Assembly (NCBI GenBank): GCA_017550335.1 | Contig: JAFZPM010000021.1 | Location: 1 to 50,830, forward strand | Length of the DNA stretch: 50,830 bases | Reading direction: 5' to 3' | DNA from: Paludibacteraceae bacterium | GTDB taxonomy: Bacteria; Bacteroidota; Bacteroidia; Bacteroidales; Paludibacteraceae | In this document: positions 8,977 through 18,079 of the stretch, piece by piece | How the letters are laid out: the number at the start of each line of letters is the position of its first letter | Numbering within the stretch: position 1 is the stretch's first letter | Made by a program: the position numbers and the translations under genes | The notes under the pieces: model-generated | Databases searched by the model: none | Seen by the model: the letters and a program-made list of their open reading frames with translations, nothing else | Told to the model about the DNA's origin: nothing

Positions 8977-9321
8977 TAGTCGGTTATTAGATTGTGTATG
9001 TCTTTACAACAGTCTCAAGGTTACGGTTAAAACATTGATGTGCGTGGTCGTGCATCAGCCGAGTTTCGGGATCTTTGCCTTCGGGTAAATATTAGCGAAC
9101 AACCTTGGAATGCCCGCATTTACATTTTTGCGGGGAGAGATTGGTGTGTGCAATTTAGTTTGTTTATTGTATCTTAACATGTTGGGTTGGCGAATTCTAT
9201 GAATGTGATGTGGATAATTCCCCTTTCTGTCGTATGAATTGTTGGATCCAAACAGGGATAAGGTTGTTTTTATGTCGCTCGAACCATAGTGACAAATGTA
9301 TGAATAATTATTCTTTATCAA
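8977..9321 (+). promoter_or_regulatory. Long non-coding leader ahead of locus 1
   Basis: No convincing gene was seen in these 345 bases. They contain a small hairpin with stem CCCGCA / TGCGGG (9113-9118 and 9129-9134) and other short self-complementary pieces. Capsule leaders in Bacteroides are known targets of UpxY-type antiterminators; locus 1 has no upxY of its own in the window, so the leader may be controlled by the upxY product encoded at 23375 or by one outside. That link is inference. Confidence 0.4.
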
Positions 9322-10479
9322 ATGTCTGATTTTTTTATCACAATGTCTGACACTGCTTTTTGGCGGTTCATGATGGCTTCGGCCTTAATTATCTCGATTG
9401 TCGCTGCCGGTATTTTGATCCCGCAGATCCTATTGATCGCTTTTAGGAAGAAGCTTTTTGACGAGCCTGATGAGCGGAAAATCCACCACAGCACAGTGCC
9501 AAGGTTGGGTGGAATTGCCTTCGAACCTGTCATCTTATTCACCATATTCATCCTCATGGTTTTCGATGTCCATGCGCTCCGGTTCCAACTGATGGCGGAG
9601 TTGGGTGAAAATGTGCTGAGCCTCTCCATTTGCGTATGTTCCTTGATCCTTCTTTATCTGGTCGGCATAGCGGACGACCTGATCGGAGTGAAATACAGTG
9701 CGAAGTTCGTCGTGCAAGTAGGGTGTGGATTGCTATTCCTCTTCGGCGGCTTGTACATCTCCGACCTGCATGGGCTATTTCTCATCAACGACAGACTGCC
9801 ATGGTTCCTTTTCTGGCCGTTGACGATCATTCTGGTGGTATTCATCATCAATGCGTTGAACCTGATTGACGGCATCGACGGATTGGCTTCCGGCCTGAGC
9901 GGTGTCGCATTGGGTTATTACGGCGCGGTCTTCTTCGAGATAGGTGAGTACGCCTTCGCTTTGGTGGCATTCTCCACGCTCGGAACCGTGATACCGTTCT
10001 TCTACTACAACGTGTTCGGGAAAGCGGAAAAACAGCAGAAAATATTCATGGGTGATACGGGTTCGTTGACCATCGGACTCATCCTATCATTCCTCAGTAT
10101 CAGGATGGCGAACGTTGAAATCGCCACATCCCACACCTGCCTTTCTAGGGTCCACCCGTTCTTCCTGGCGTTCGGACCGTTGCTGGTGCCTTGTATGGAC
10201 GTGGTGAGGGTATTCATCCACCGCATCAGGATGGGTAACAGCCCGTTCCTGCCGGATAAGAGCCATATCCACCATAAATTGTTGAGCCTAGGCATGTCGC
10301 AGCATAAGGCTATGGTCACGATTCTGCTCTTCTCCGCCTTCTTCATCACCTCCTGTCTGATCCTTTCCAAACGGATGGAACCAACGTTGCTGCTTATATG
10401 CTGCATCGCGCTATACACTTTTATGAACATTTGGTTGTCCAAGAGAATCGCGAAGAAAGAGTCAGCGGAGAAAAAATGA
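9322..10479 (+). CDS. WecA/MraY-family undecaprenyl-phosphate sugar-1-phosphate transferase (copy 1)
   Basis: 385 residues, about ten membrane segments. Family motifs are present: VPRLGGIAFEP after the first segment, GIADDLIGV with Asp118-Asp119, NLIDGIDGLASGLS at 180-193, FMGDTGSLTIG, and the cytoplasmic HIHHKLLSLG. The enzyme would transfer a sugar-1-phosphate (GlcNAc-1-P in WecA and TagO relatives) from a UDP-sugar to undecaprenyl phosphate, the priming step of polymer synthesis. A second ATG at 9343 gives MSDTAFWRF and could be the true start; the longer start is kept because the paralogue at 23936 has the same N terminus (MSDFF.TMSD). It heads locus 1. It is highly similar along its whole length to the copy at 23936. 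Confidence 0.9.
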   Translation: MSDFFITMSDTAFWRFMMASALIISIVAAGILIPQILLIAFRKKLFDEPDERKIHHSTVPRLGGIAFEPVILFTIFILMVFDVHALRFQLMAELGENVLSLSICVCSLILLYLVGIADDLIGVKYSAKFVVQVGCGLLFLFGGLYISDLHGLFLINDRLPWFLFWPLTIILVVFIINALNLIDGIDGLASGLSGVALGYYGAVFFEIGEYAFALVAFSTLGTVIPFFYYNVFGKAEKQQKIFMGDTGSLTIGLILSFLSIRMANVEIATSHTCLSRVHPFFLAFGPLLVPCMDVVRVFIHRIRMGNSPFLPDKSHIHHKLLSLGMSQHKAMVTILLFSAFFITSCLILSKRMEPTLLLICCIALYTFMNIWLSKRIAKKESAEKK

Positions 10480-10574
10480 CGCCGGATGCTTTTCATTGAG
10501 GGAAAACACCTTAGTCATTGTTTGCCACATTATACATTGAATTAAAAGAACTTACATAAATTCTATCGACAAAG

Positions 10575-11423
10575 ATGAAAGCCAAATCCATTTTATTGAC
10601 AGCCTTCACTGGCGCATTGTTATGTTCATGTTCGTCTTACGAGAAGATTCCGTATTTCCAGGATGCGGACCGTGTCAAAGGCATTAATATCTCAGCGGTG
10701 CAAGAGATCACACTTCGCCCGAAGGATAGAATATCCATTGTGGTGAACTGTAAGGACCCACAACTCTCCGCCCTGTTCAACCTGCCGTACGTCACGCAAC
10801 GTGTGGTTACCACAGGTGCCCGCAACACATTGTTCGGCGAGGAGACGGGTGCGGTTTCCGGATATACGGTGGACAGTGATGGTAACATAGACTTTCCTAC
10901 CATCGGCAAGCTGAATGTGGCGGGTCTGACCCGAAGCGAATTGACAACCCTGATCAAGGACGAGATCGAGTCGAGGAACCAAGCGAAGGATCCGGTCATC
11001 ACGGTCGACTTCCTGAACCTGAGTTTCACCGTCATGGGTGAGGTGGCTAACCCAGGCATCTACCGAATCTACAAGGATAACATGACCTTGCTCGAGGCCA
11101 TCAGTAGTGCGGGCGACCTGACCATCCAAGGCAAACGAGAGAACGTGCTAGTGCTTCGCATGGAAGAGGGCAAACAGAAATCATACCGCGTCAACCTGAC
11201 CTCTCTGCAGAACGTGGTGCAATCACCTATCTTCTACCTGCAACAAGACGACATCGTGTATGTGGAGCCGAACAAGATGAAGGCTAAACAATCCACTGTC
11301 AACGGAAACGAGGTGAGGTCCACATCGTTCTGGATCTCCTTGTCATCTTTGGCAGCCACGGTCGTTGCCATTGTGCTGAACAACAACAATAAAAACAAGA
11401 ATGATAATAGTAACAAAGAATAA
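10575..11423 (+). CDS. Wza-type polysaccharide export lipoprotein (copy 1)
   Basis: 282 residues. The lipoprotein signal ends in LCSC, giving Cys19. The polysaccharide export domain follows (LRPKDRISIVVNCKDPQ, TVDSDGNIDFPTIGKLNVAGLT), then an SLBB-like domain (MGEVANPGIYRIYKDNMTLLEAI, QQDDIVYVEPN). A hydrophobic C-terminal helix (WISLSSLAATVVAIVL) would cross the outer membrane as in Wza/BexD proteins. It would form the export channel working with the Wzc encoded 11 bp downstream. Apart from the signal peptide it is very similar to the copy at 25167, with long identical runs such as KIPYFQDADRVKGIN. Confidence 0.92.
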   Translation: MKAKSILLTAFTGALLCSCSSYEKIPYFQDADRVKGINISAVQEITLRPKDRISIVVNCKDPQLSALFNLPYVTQRVVTTGARNTLFGEETGAVSGYTVDSDGNIDFPTIGKLNVAGLTRSELTTLIKDEIESRNQAKDPVITVDFLNLSFTVMGEVANPGIYRIYKDNMTLLEAISSAGDLTIQGKRENVLVLRMEEGKQKSYRVNLTSLQNVVQSPIFYLQQDDIVYVEPNKMKAKQSTVNGNEVRSTSFWISLSSLAATVVAIVLNNNNKNKNDNSNKE

Positions 11424-11434
11424 CAAAAATTTTT

Positions 11435-13831
11435 ATGGAAGAAAACAAGAAAAACGGCGGTCAGACGGAGGATTTCATCGAGCTCGGTGAGTTGATCCTG
11501 TTGTGTGTCCGGAAATGGCATTGGTTTGCTGTATCCTTTGCCATCGTGTTGGCTTTGGCCATTCTCTACATCTTGAAGACCCCGGAGTCCTACACGCGGA
11601 CGGCTGAGGTGCAGATCAAGTCGGAAGCGAAGAACGGACCAAGTATGAACATTCAGAATGCGTTCAACGACATGGGTGGCATGTTCGCCATGAACACCAA
11701 TGTCAACAACGAGTTGCGCGCATTGCTCTCCTCTGACGTCATGTTCGAGGTGGTTAGACGTCTGAATCTGGATGTGAACTATTCCATCGATGGCAGTTTC
11801 CATGGCATTGTGCTGTATGGATCCAACCTGCCGGTTTTGGTCTCCTTCCTCGATCTGACGGACTATGACAACGTGTACTGCGATGTCTTCCTAGGCGATT
11901 CGGTCGCTTCGAAGGATTATGTGAAGATAGATAACTTCGCATTCACCTCGAACGGTGAGGTGAAACAGGTGCATGAGCCTGCGATGGCTTCATTGGGCGA
12001 TACTATCAATACCTGCATTGGCCGCTTGGTCGTTCAGCGCAACCTGCGTTACACGGGCAATGACATCAATAGCATGCACGTGACGCGTACCAACATGTTC
12101 ACTTCCCAAGAGAACTGGTCGGGATCCCTGAACGTGACGCAGGACGACGAGAAGGCGGACATCATCACCCTGGAGGTGAAGGATGTCTCCATCCAGCGCG
12201 CCGACGATATCCTGGACATGCTGATCAAGGTGTACAACGAGAACTGGATCAAGGACAAGAACCAGATCGCCGACGGTACCTCCATGTTCATCAACGAACG
12301 TCTGAACATCATCGAGAACGAGCTTTCTTCCGTGGATAACGATATTTCTTCCTATAAAAGTAAGAACCTCTTGCCAGACGTGAAGGCGGTGGCTGAGATG
12401 TACATGCAAGAGAACGCCAACATCTCCAACCAGTTGCGTGACCTGAATGCACAGTTGTACATGACCAACTACATCAGGGACTACCTCTCCGTACAGAAGA
12501 ACCAGACGAAGGTGTTGCCTGTGAGCTCCGGTTTGCAGAACGCCAACATCGAGGCACAGATCTCCGAATACAACGACAAACTGTTGCAAAGGAACCGCTT
12601 GGAGTCGAACAGTAGCTCCGAGAACGACCTCGTGAAGCAGATGGATATCGACTTGGGGTCTATGCGTAGCGCCATCTTGGTGTCCATCGACAACCAGATC
12701 GCGGCGATCGACAACCAGATCCGCAACTTGAAGCACAGTGAGAGACAGGCATTGTCCCGCATCTCCTCCAACCCTAAGCAAGCAGAGATGTTGCTCTCCG
12801 CCGAGCGTCAACAAGCCGTCAAGGAGGCCTTGTACCTCTTCCTCCTCCAAAAACGTGAGGAAAACGAGTTGTCTCAGTCGTTCACTGCTTACAATACCCG
12901 TGTGATCAAGCGCCCTGGTGGTAGCATGCGCCCTGATGCGCCTAAAAAACGTAACATCCTTCTGGTGGCTTTCGCCATCGGTTTGATCGTGCCGTTGTCC
13001 CTCATCTACATCAAAGAGACGTTGAACACAACCCTTCGTGGGAAAAAGGACTTGGAGCACGTGCCTGTACCTTTGTTGGGTGAGATTCCTTTGTCAAAAC
13101 AGCCTAAAAAATGGTGGCAGTTCTGGAGAAAGGAACAGAAAGTGCAGGATGCTGTGGTGGAACATGGCAACAGAAACGCCATCAACGAGGCCTTCCGTAT
13201 CTTGCGTACCAACTTGGAGTTCATGGTGAAGAAGGGCAGTAACGTATTGCTCATCACATCCTACAACGCAGGTAGCGGTAAGAGCTTCCTTTGCGTGAAT
13301 ACGGCATTGAGCTTGGCGATCAAGGAGAAGAAAGTACTTGTGATCGACGGTGATATGCGCCACGCATCCCTCTCCAAATGGGCGAATAGTCCGAACATCG
13401 GTCTAAGCACATTCCTCAGCGGGAAAGTGAACACTATCGAGGAGGTGATGGTGAAGAGCGTGGACGGCAACGTTGGCTTGGATATGATTCCTGTGGGTGC
13501 CATCCCACCGAACCCATCCGAATTGATCGGCAACGGTTTGTTGGGCGAGGCGATCGAGAGACTGAAGCAAGAGTACGACTATGTGTTTATCGACTGTCCT
13601 CCGATCGATGTCGTGGCGGATGCTCAAATCGTCGAGAATTATTCGGATAGGACATTGTTCGTCGTCCGCACAGGATTGTTGGAACGTTCTATGCTCGAGG
13701 ATCTCACCGCTTTGTACAACGAGAACCGATTCAAGAACATGACCCTGATCCTGAACGGTACGCCAATGGAGAAAGGCAAATACAGTTACCGCAACGGATA
13801 TTACAACAGTGATTATTATTCCTACAGTTGA
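11435..13831 (+). CDS. Wzc-type tyrosine autokinase / chain-length co-polymerase (copy 1)
   Basis: 798 residues. A membrane segment at about 31-47 and another near 507-527 bracket a long periplasmic part with coiled-coil helices (Wzz and GNVR-like). The cytoplasmic kinase has Walker A AGSGKS near residue 611, Walker A' VIDGDMRHASL near 637 and Walker B VFIDCPP near 718. The tail KYSYRNGYYNSDYYSYS holds seven tyrosines, the usual autophosphorylation cluster. By family knowledge it controls chain length and export together with Wza. A strong hairpin and then a PHP-type phosphatase gene follow, giving a kinase/phosphatase pair. The periplasmic centre and kinase domain resemble the copy at 26063 closely, while the N-terminal 60 residues and the tail differ more. 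Confidence 0.93.
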   Translation: MEENKKNGGQTEDFIELGELILLCVRKWHWFAVSFAIVLALAILYILKTPESYTRTAEVQIKSEAKNGPSMNIQNAFNDMGGMFAMNTNVNNELRALLSSDVMFEVVRRLNLDVNYSIDGSFHGIVLYGSNLPVLVSFLDLTDYDNVYCDVFLGDSVASKDYVKIDNFAFTSNGEVKQVHEPAMASLGDTINTCIGRLVVQRNLRYTGNDINSMHVTRTNMFTSQENWSGSLNVTQDDEKADIITLEVKDVSIQRADDILDMLIKVYNENWIKDKNQIADGTSMFINERLNIIENELSSVDNDISSYKSKNLLPDVKAVAEMYMQENANISNQLRDLNAQLYMTNYIRDYLSVQKNQTKVLPVSSGLQNANIEAQISEYNDKLLQRNRLESNSSSENDLVKQMDIDLGSMRSAILVSIDNQIAAIDNQIRNLKHSERQALSRISSNPKQAEMLLSAERQQAVKEALYLFLLQKREENELSQSFTAYNTRVIKRPGGSMRPDAPKKRNILLVAFAIGLIVPLSLIYIKETLNTTLRGKKDLEHVPVPLLGEIPLSKQPKKWWQFWRKEQKVQDAVVEHGNRNAINEAFRILRTNLEFMVKKGSNVLLITSYNAGSGKSFLCVNTALSLAIKEKKVLVIDGDMRHASLSKWANSPNIGLSTFLSGKVNTIEEVMVKSVDGNVGLDMIPVGAIPPNPSELIGNGLLGEAIERLKQEYDYVFIDCPPIDVVADAQIVENYSDRTLFVVRTGLLERSMLEDLTALYNENRFKNMTLILNGTPMEKGKYSYRNGYYNSDYYSYS

Positions 13832-13848
13832 TTAATAGGGTATGGAAC

Positions 13849-13885
13849 AGGCACATTTCCTGTGGTATCCCCAGGGGATGTGCCT
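13849..13885 (+). other. Strong intercistronic hairpin between wzc copy 1 and the phosphatase gene
   Basis: AGGCACATTTCCTG (13849-13862) pairs with CAGGGGATGTGCCT (13872-13885), 14 pairs including two G-T pairs, around a 9-base loop. Only TTTAAAC follows instead of a long T run, so it is more likely an mRNA stability or attenuation element than a full terminator. Confidence 0.6.
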
Positions 13886-13904
13886 TTAAACTGGGAACAT
13901 AAAA

Positions 13905-14612
13905 ATGGCGTTGTTCGGATTATTTAACAAAAGTGTGGCGTTGGCGGATTCCCCCGTATGCAAGGGAATGGTCGACTGCCATTCGCATTTGATCCCTGGC
14001 GTGGACGACGGGATCCAGAAAATAGAAGATTCCCTAGCAGTACTTGACCTATACGAGAAACTGGGCATGAGGGAATTGTATTGCACCCCCCACATCATGG
14101 AGGATTTCCCTAATTCAACGGAGAAGTTAAAGGATCGTTTCGCCCAATTGTGCGAAGCCTACAAGGGTAGCATCAAACTCCATCTTTCGGCGGAGTATAT
14201 GATAGACAATCTTTTGCTTCAACGCTTGTCTGAAAAGGATTTGTTGCCTCATGGCGTGAATGGTGACCATCTGTTGATCGAGACCTCCTACTATTCCTCC
14301 CCGGGCTATTTCGACGAGGTGGTTGAGAAGGTCAGGTCGATGGGATTGTGGCCTATGCTAGCCCATCCAGAGCGTTATAACTACATGGAGAAGGATAGAT
14401 ACGAGCAACTGAAATCGCAGGGTATCAAGTTCCAGTTGAACCTGCCTGCCTTGTTGGGACGCTACGGTGACGATGTGAAGAAAAAGGCCAGCATGCTCCT
14501 GAGCAAGGGCATGTATGACTTCATCGGAACGGATGTACACCGTTTCGAGCCAGATTTGGGACAGAGGAAAATCAAGAAGAGTGACGTGGAACTGCTGATG
14601 AGGATGAGATGA
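13905..14612 (+). CDS. PHP-type tyrosine-protein phosphatase (CpsB/YwqE-like)
   Basis: 235 residues, the normal family length. Metal-binding motifs of the PHP fold are visible: DCHSHLIPGVDDG near residue 24, CTPHIMEDF, SAEYMID, LAHPERYNYM and a C-terminal GTDVHRF. The family removes phosphate from the tyrosine tail of Wzc/BY-kinases. It is the only such gene in the window, whereas three Wzc kinases are encoded, so it may serve all three; this is inference. It lies 73 bp after wzc copy 1, with a hairpin in the gap. Start ATG 13905 gives MALFGLFNKS. Confidence 0.9.
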   Translation: MALFGLFNKSVALADSPVCKGMVDCHSHLIPGVDDGIQKIEDSLAVLDLYEKLGMRELYCTPHIMEDFPNSTEKLKDRFAQLCEAYKGSIKLHLSAEYMIDNLLLQRLSEKDLLPHGVNGDHLLIETSYYSSPGYFDEVVEKVRSMGLWPMLAHPERYNYMEKDRYEQLKSQGIKFQLNLPALLGRYGDDVKKKASMLLSKGMYDFIGTDVHRFEPDLGQRKIKKSDVELLMRMR

Positions 14613-14655
14613 CACCGGAGTACCCACATTACTGAATGCAATTGAATGAACAATC

Positions 14656-15765
14656 ATGGATAATAATTTGATAACCGTCACATCTCCGCTGCTCCCTAAT
14701 CTGGAAGAGTTCTACGGGTTGCTGAAGGAGATATGGAATTCCAAATATATCACGAACAACGGTTCCTTCCATAAACAATTGGAGAAGGAGTTGGCCTCCT
14801 ATCTGAAGGTGCCGTACGTTAGTCTTTTCACGAACGGAACACTGCCGCTCATCACCGCATTGCAAGCCCTTCGGGTGACGGGCGAGGTGATCACGACCCC
14901 TTACAGTTTCGTCGCGACCACCCATGCCTTGTGGTGGAACGGAATAAAACCGGTCTTCGTGGATGTGGACCTTGAAACGGGCAATCTGGACCCGGAAAAA
15001 ATCGAAGCAGCCATCACGCCGAAGACAACCGCCATCATGCCGGTTCATGTCTATGGCAAACCGTGCGACACAAAAAAGATACAGGAAATAGCGGACCGTT
15101 ACGGTCTGAGAGTCATATACGACGCCGCCCATGCATTCGGGGTCGAGGTGAACGGGGAAAGCGTGCTCAACGCTGGCGACATGTCCACGTTGTCGTTCCA
15201 CGCCACGAAAGTGTACAACACGATTGAGGGTGGTGCGATGGTCATGCATGACGAGAAGACGAAGCAGCGCATCGATTACCTGAAGAACTTCGGGTTCGCA
15301 GGCGAGACGACCGTCGTGGGTCCCGGCATCAACTCCAAAATGGACGAGGTGCGCGCCGCCTATGGTATACTGAACCTCCGTCAGGTGGACGAGGCGATCG
15401 CCGCGCGAAGGGAAGTGGCGATCACTTACCGCAAGGCTTTACGCTCCGTCGAAGGCATTTCCTTCTTCGACGACATGCCAGGTGTGAAACACAACTACTC
15501 CTACTTCCCAATCTTCATCGACGAGCGGAAATATGGAATGACCAGAGACGAATTGTACATGAAGATGCGAGAGGCGAAGGTCTTGGGTAGACGTTACTTC
15601 TATCCGCTGATTTCGGAATTCTCCACCTACCGTGGACTGGAATCCGCAGACCCGAAGAACCTGCCGAATGCGCACAAAATGGCCAATTCAGTCATTTGCC
15701 TCCCGATGCACCACACATTACGGACAGAAGACATTGAACGTGTATTAGAGCAAATCGTTAAATAA
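14656..15765 (+). CDS. DegT/DnrJ/EryC1/StrS-family PLP aminotransferase
   Basis: 369 residues. The PLP lysine is Lys185 in LSFHATKVYNTIEGG; Asp156 in YDAAHAFGV pairs with the cofactor nitrogen; an early TNGTLPLITAL loop binds the phosphate. The family transfers an amino group from glutamate to a keto-sugar nucleotide, commonly a dTDP- or UDP-4-keto-6-deoxy sugar, or a 3-keto sugar. It would thus supply an amino sugar for the polymer. The matching dehydratase or nucleotidyltransferase is not in the window, so it must be elsewhere. It is followed 12 bp later by an ATP-grasp gene, a hint that the new amino group may be modified further. Confidence 0.9.
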   Translation: MDNNLITVTSPLLPNLEEFYGLLKEIWNSKYITNNGSFHKQLEKELASYLKVPYVSLFTNGTLPLITALQALRVTGEVITTPYSFVATTHALWWNGIKPVFVDVDLETGNLDPEKIEAAITPKTTAIMPVHVYGKPCDTKKIQEIADRYGLRVIYDAAHAFGVEVNGESVLNAGDMSTLSFHATKVYNTIEGGAMVMHDEKTKQRIDYLKNFGFAGETTVVGPGINSKMDEVRAAYGILNLRQVDEAIAARREVAITYRKALRSVEGISFFDDMPGVKHNYSYFPIFIDERKYGMTRDELYMKMREAKVLGRRYFYPLISEFSTYRGLESADPKNLPNAHKMANSVICLPMHHTLRTEDIERVLEQIVK

Positions 15766-15777
15766 CAAGAATAAATT

Positions 15778-16986
15778 ATGTCACAAAAAAAGCTTATGCT
15801 TCTTGGCGGTATTCATTACCTCATACCCGTTATTGAAGCCGCCCATAAGCAAGGTTATTATGTAATCACAGTAGATTACATTCCAGATAATCAAGCACAT
15901 AAATATTCCGATGAGTATATAAATGTGAGTATTATCGACAAAGAGGCTGTACTCAAGGTCGCACGAGAGAAACAGATCGACGGAATCTTATCCCACGCAG
16001 TTGATCCAGGGGTAGTAACAGCATCTTATGTGCAGGAGAAAATGGGTCTTCCGGCTTTCGGACCATACGAATCTGTGGAAATTCTTCAAAACAAGGATAA
16101 ATTCAGGGCATTCCTGCGCGACAATGGCTTTAACGTTCCATGGGCATTCAGTTTCACATCTGTGAGTGATGCTTTCCAAAGCAAAGACAAATTCAAATAT
16201 CCCATGATCGTTAAACCAACAGATTCCGCTGGAAGCAAGGGTTGTACCCGCGTCGACGATGAAGAGCATTTAATGTCTGCGCTTCAAAGAGCGATGGATC
16301 ATTCACATGTGGGTCATATCATCGTTGAGGAGTTTATTGAACAATCAGGATGTTCATCCGACTCCGACTGCTTCTCGGAAAAAGGAGAACTTAAGTTTGT
16401 CTCCTTCTCCTCTCAGCGGTTTGATAGCAATGCGGCTAATCCTTACGTCCCATGCACTTATAGCTGGGGGTCGACATATACAAAAGAACAAGAAAAAGAA
16501 CTCACCGCGGATCTTCAGCGTTTGCTTACGCTTCTCCACATGAACACATCGGTCTATAACATTGAAACCCGTGTGGGGAAAAATGGCAAGCCATATATCA
16601 TGGAGGTTTCTCCAAGAGGTGGAGGAAACCGCATCTGTGAGATACTTCGTTTAGCGACGGGGGTTGACCTGATTACAACTGTCGTACGTGCCGCTGTGGG
16701 AGATCCGATAGAGGAAGTTAAACAAAAACCGTATGTCGGATTGTGGGCAAATGTTATCCTCCACTCAGAGAAAGAGGGGAAATTTGTCCGCTTGGATATC
16801 GATGAAGAGATTCGGAAAAAATATGTCTACGAGGAGGACCTTTGGGTGAAACCTGGTGACCACATCGATTCCTTCAACGGAGCAAACAATACCATTGGAT
16901 TCGTCTTCTTTAAGTTTGACACGGAGGAGAACAGGGAGAAATACCTTATTCGGCAGAATGAATGGCTTCATGTCGTTGTCGATTGA
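15778..16986 (+). CDS. ATP-grasp domain enzyme, probable ligase in polysaccharide locus
   Basis: 402 residues. The N terminus is a Rossmann-like pre-ATP-grasp domain (LMLLGGIHYLIPVIEAAHKQ). The ATP-grasp fold follows: YPMIVKPTDSAGSKGCTRV (lysine and glycine loop), IIVEEFIEQSG, and the metal site YIMEVSPRGGGNRI with Glu and Arg. The family joins a carboxylate to an amine or thiol using ATP through an acyl phosphate. Next to the DegT aminotransferase it could attach an amino or carboxylic acid to an aminosugar; this is inference. Its base composition appears more AT-rich, with more ATT/AAA/GAT codons, than the flanking genes, which may mean separate acquisition. Confidence 0.8.
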   Translation: MSQKKLMLLGGIHYLIPVIEAAHKQGYYVITVDYIPDNQAHKYSDEYINVSIIDKEAVLKVAREKQIDGILSHAVDPGVVTASYVQEKMGLPAFGPYESVEILQNKDKFRAFLRDNGFNVPWAFSFTSVSDAFQSKDKFKYPMIVKPTDSAGSKGCTRVDDEEHLMSALQRAMDHSHVGHIIVEEFIEQSGCSSDSDCFSEKGELKFVSFSSQRFDSNAANPYVPCTYSWGSTYTKEQEKELTADLQRLLTLLHMNTSVYNIETRVGKNGKPYIMEVSPRGGGNRICEILRLATGVDLITTVVRAAVGDPIEEVKQKPYVGLWANVILHSEKEGKFVRLDIDEEIRKKYVYEEDLWVKPGDHIDSFNGANNTIGFVFFKFDTEENREKYLIRQNEWLHVVVD

Positions 16987-17014
16987 ATAAAACCCCTATA
17001 AATCAATTGTTCTA

Positions 17015-18079
17015 ATGGAAAACGGGAAAGACATCTACTTCGCACCCGTGTTGATTCCGACGCTGTGTCGGTCGAAGCACTTCATCAGGTTGATGGAGAG
17101 CTTGAAGCGCAATACGTGGGCGAAATATACGGACGTGTATGTCGGGTTGGACTATCCTCCGGCGGAGAAGTACCGGCAAGGATGGCAGGAAATCTGCGAT
17201 TATCTGGACAACGGCGACTTCTCATGTTTCGCCAAGCTCGTGGTGTTCAAACGCACCGAGAACTACGGCAGCGCAAGGAATTCCTCCCACTTGATCGAAT
17301 ATGCCTACGAGCATTATCCATGTTGGATACGTACGGATGATGACGTGGAGTTCTCCCCTAATTTCCTGGAATTCGAAGACAAATGTCTATGGGAGTATCG
17401 GAACGACCCGGATGTGATGTTCGTGTCCGGTTATTCCTATCCGGTCTCATGGAAAGCCAATGAGGGAGCCACCTGCTTCAAGCAGAATTTCACATTGTCC
17501 GCTTGGGGCTTAGGCTTCTGGGCATCCAAAAAGGAGACATATTCCTCCTACATCAAGTCGGGGGAAATGTTACGGGATGCCGGTACAATCGTGAAAGAGG
17601 GGTATTACCAGCGGATGATAGATTCATGCTTCCGCGATTATTTCTCTTCCGCACTATCATACGGAAGCCAGACCTCGCTGTTACTGATCTGCTCCGATGT
17701 GGCGCTCCGGGCATATCTCGCCTGCAAAAATAAATATTGCATTTCGCCTGTCATATCGAAGGCCAGGAACTATGGATTCGACGGCTCAGGCGAATACTGC
17801 ACCGCGATCGAGGGGAACGGGGAACATGCGCTCGACTTCAACTACTCATTGCAGGAGATCGACACGTCAGACAGCTTCGAGTTCGTCCCGGACGATTCGC
17901 TCCGTTACATGGAGGAAAACAAGCAGGCTCTGAATGCGTTCGACTACCGTTCGCCTGAGGAGATGAAACTCGCGAACCATAATTTCCAACTGATAAAACG
18001 ATATGGATTGACATTGGCCAAGGTCATCCATGGTGTGGAGTCTTTCTTGGAAAACAAACTACACCTGTTCAAGTCATGA
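17015..18079 (+). CDS. Glycosyltransferase (GT-A type, DXD motif)
   Basis: 354 residues. The N terminus APVLIPTLCRSKHFIRLMES resembles the start of GT-A nucleotide-sugar binding domains. CWIRTDDDVEFSPNFLEF carries the DDD metal/sugar-nucleotide site. WGLGFWASKK resembles the acceptor-side segment of related transferases. No membrane segment was seen, so it is likely cytosolic at the inner-membrane face. The last bases overlap the next gene by 4 bp, so the two are translationally coupled. The donor and linkage cannot be predicted. Confidence 0.8.
   Translation: MENGKDIYFAPVLIPTLCRSKHFIRLMESLKRNTWAKYTDVYVGLDYPPAEKYRQGWQEICDYLDNGDFSCFAKLVVFKRTENYGSARNSSHLIEYAYEHYPCWIRTDDDVEFSPNFLEFEDKCLWEYRNDPDVMFVSGYSYPVSWKANEGATCFKQNFTLSAWGLGFWASKKETYSSYIKSGEMLRDAGTIVKEGYYQRMIDSCFRDYFSSALSYGSQTSLLLICSDVALRAYLACKNKYCISPVISKARNYGFDGSGEYCTAIEGNGEHALDFNYSLQEIDTSDSFEFVPDDSLRYMEENKQALNAFDYRSPEEMKLANHNFQLIKRYGLTLAKVIHGVESFLENKLHLFKS

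Noticed and set aside
11990..13060. Long minus-strand open frame (356 codons) opposite wzc copy 1, with similar ones opposite copy 3 (45775-46653 and 46663-47766)
   Set aside because: Shadows of strongly biased codons in the kinase genes; composition is low-complexity (His, Val, Asp, Leu) and no start signal is visible.
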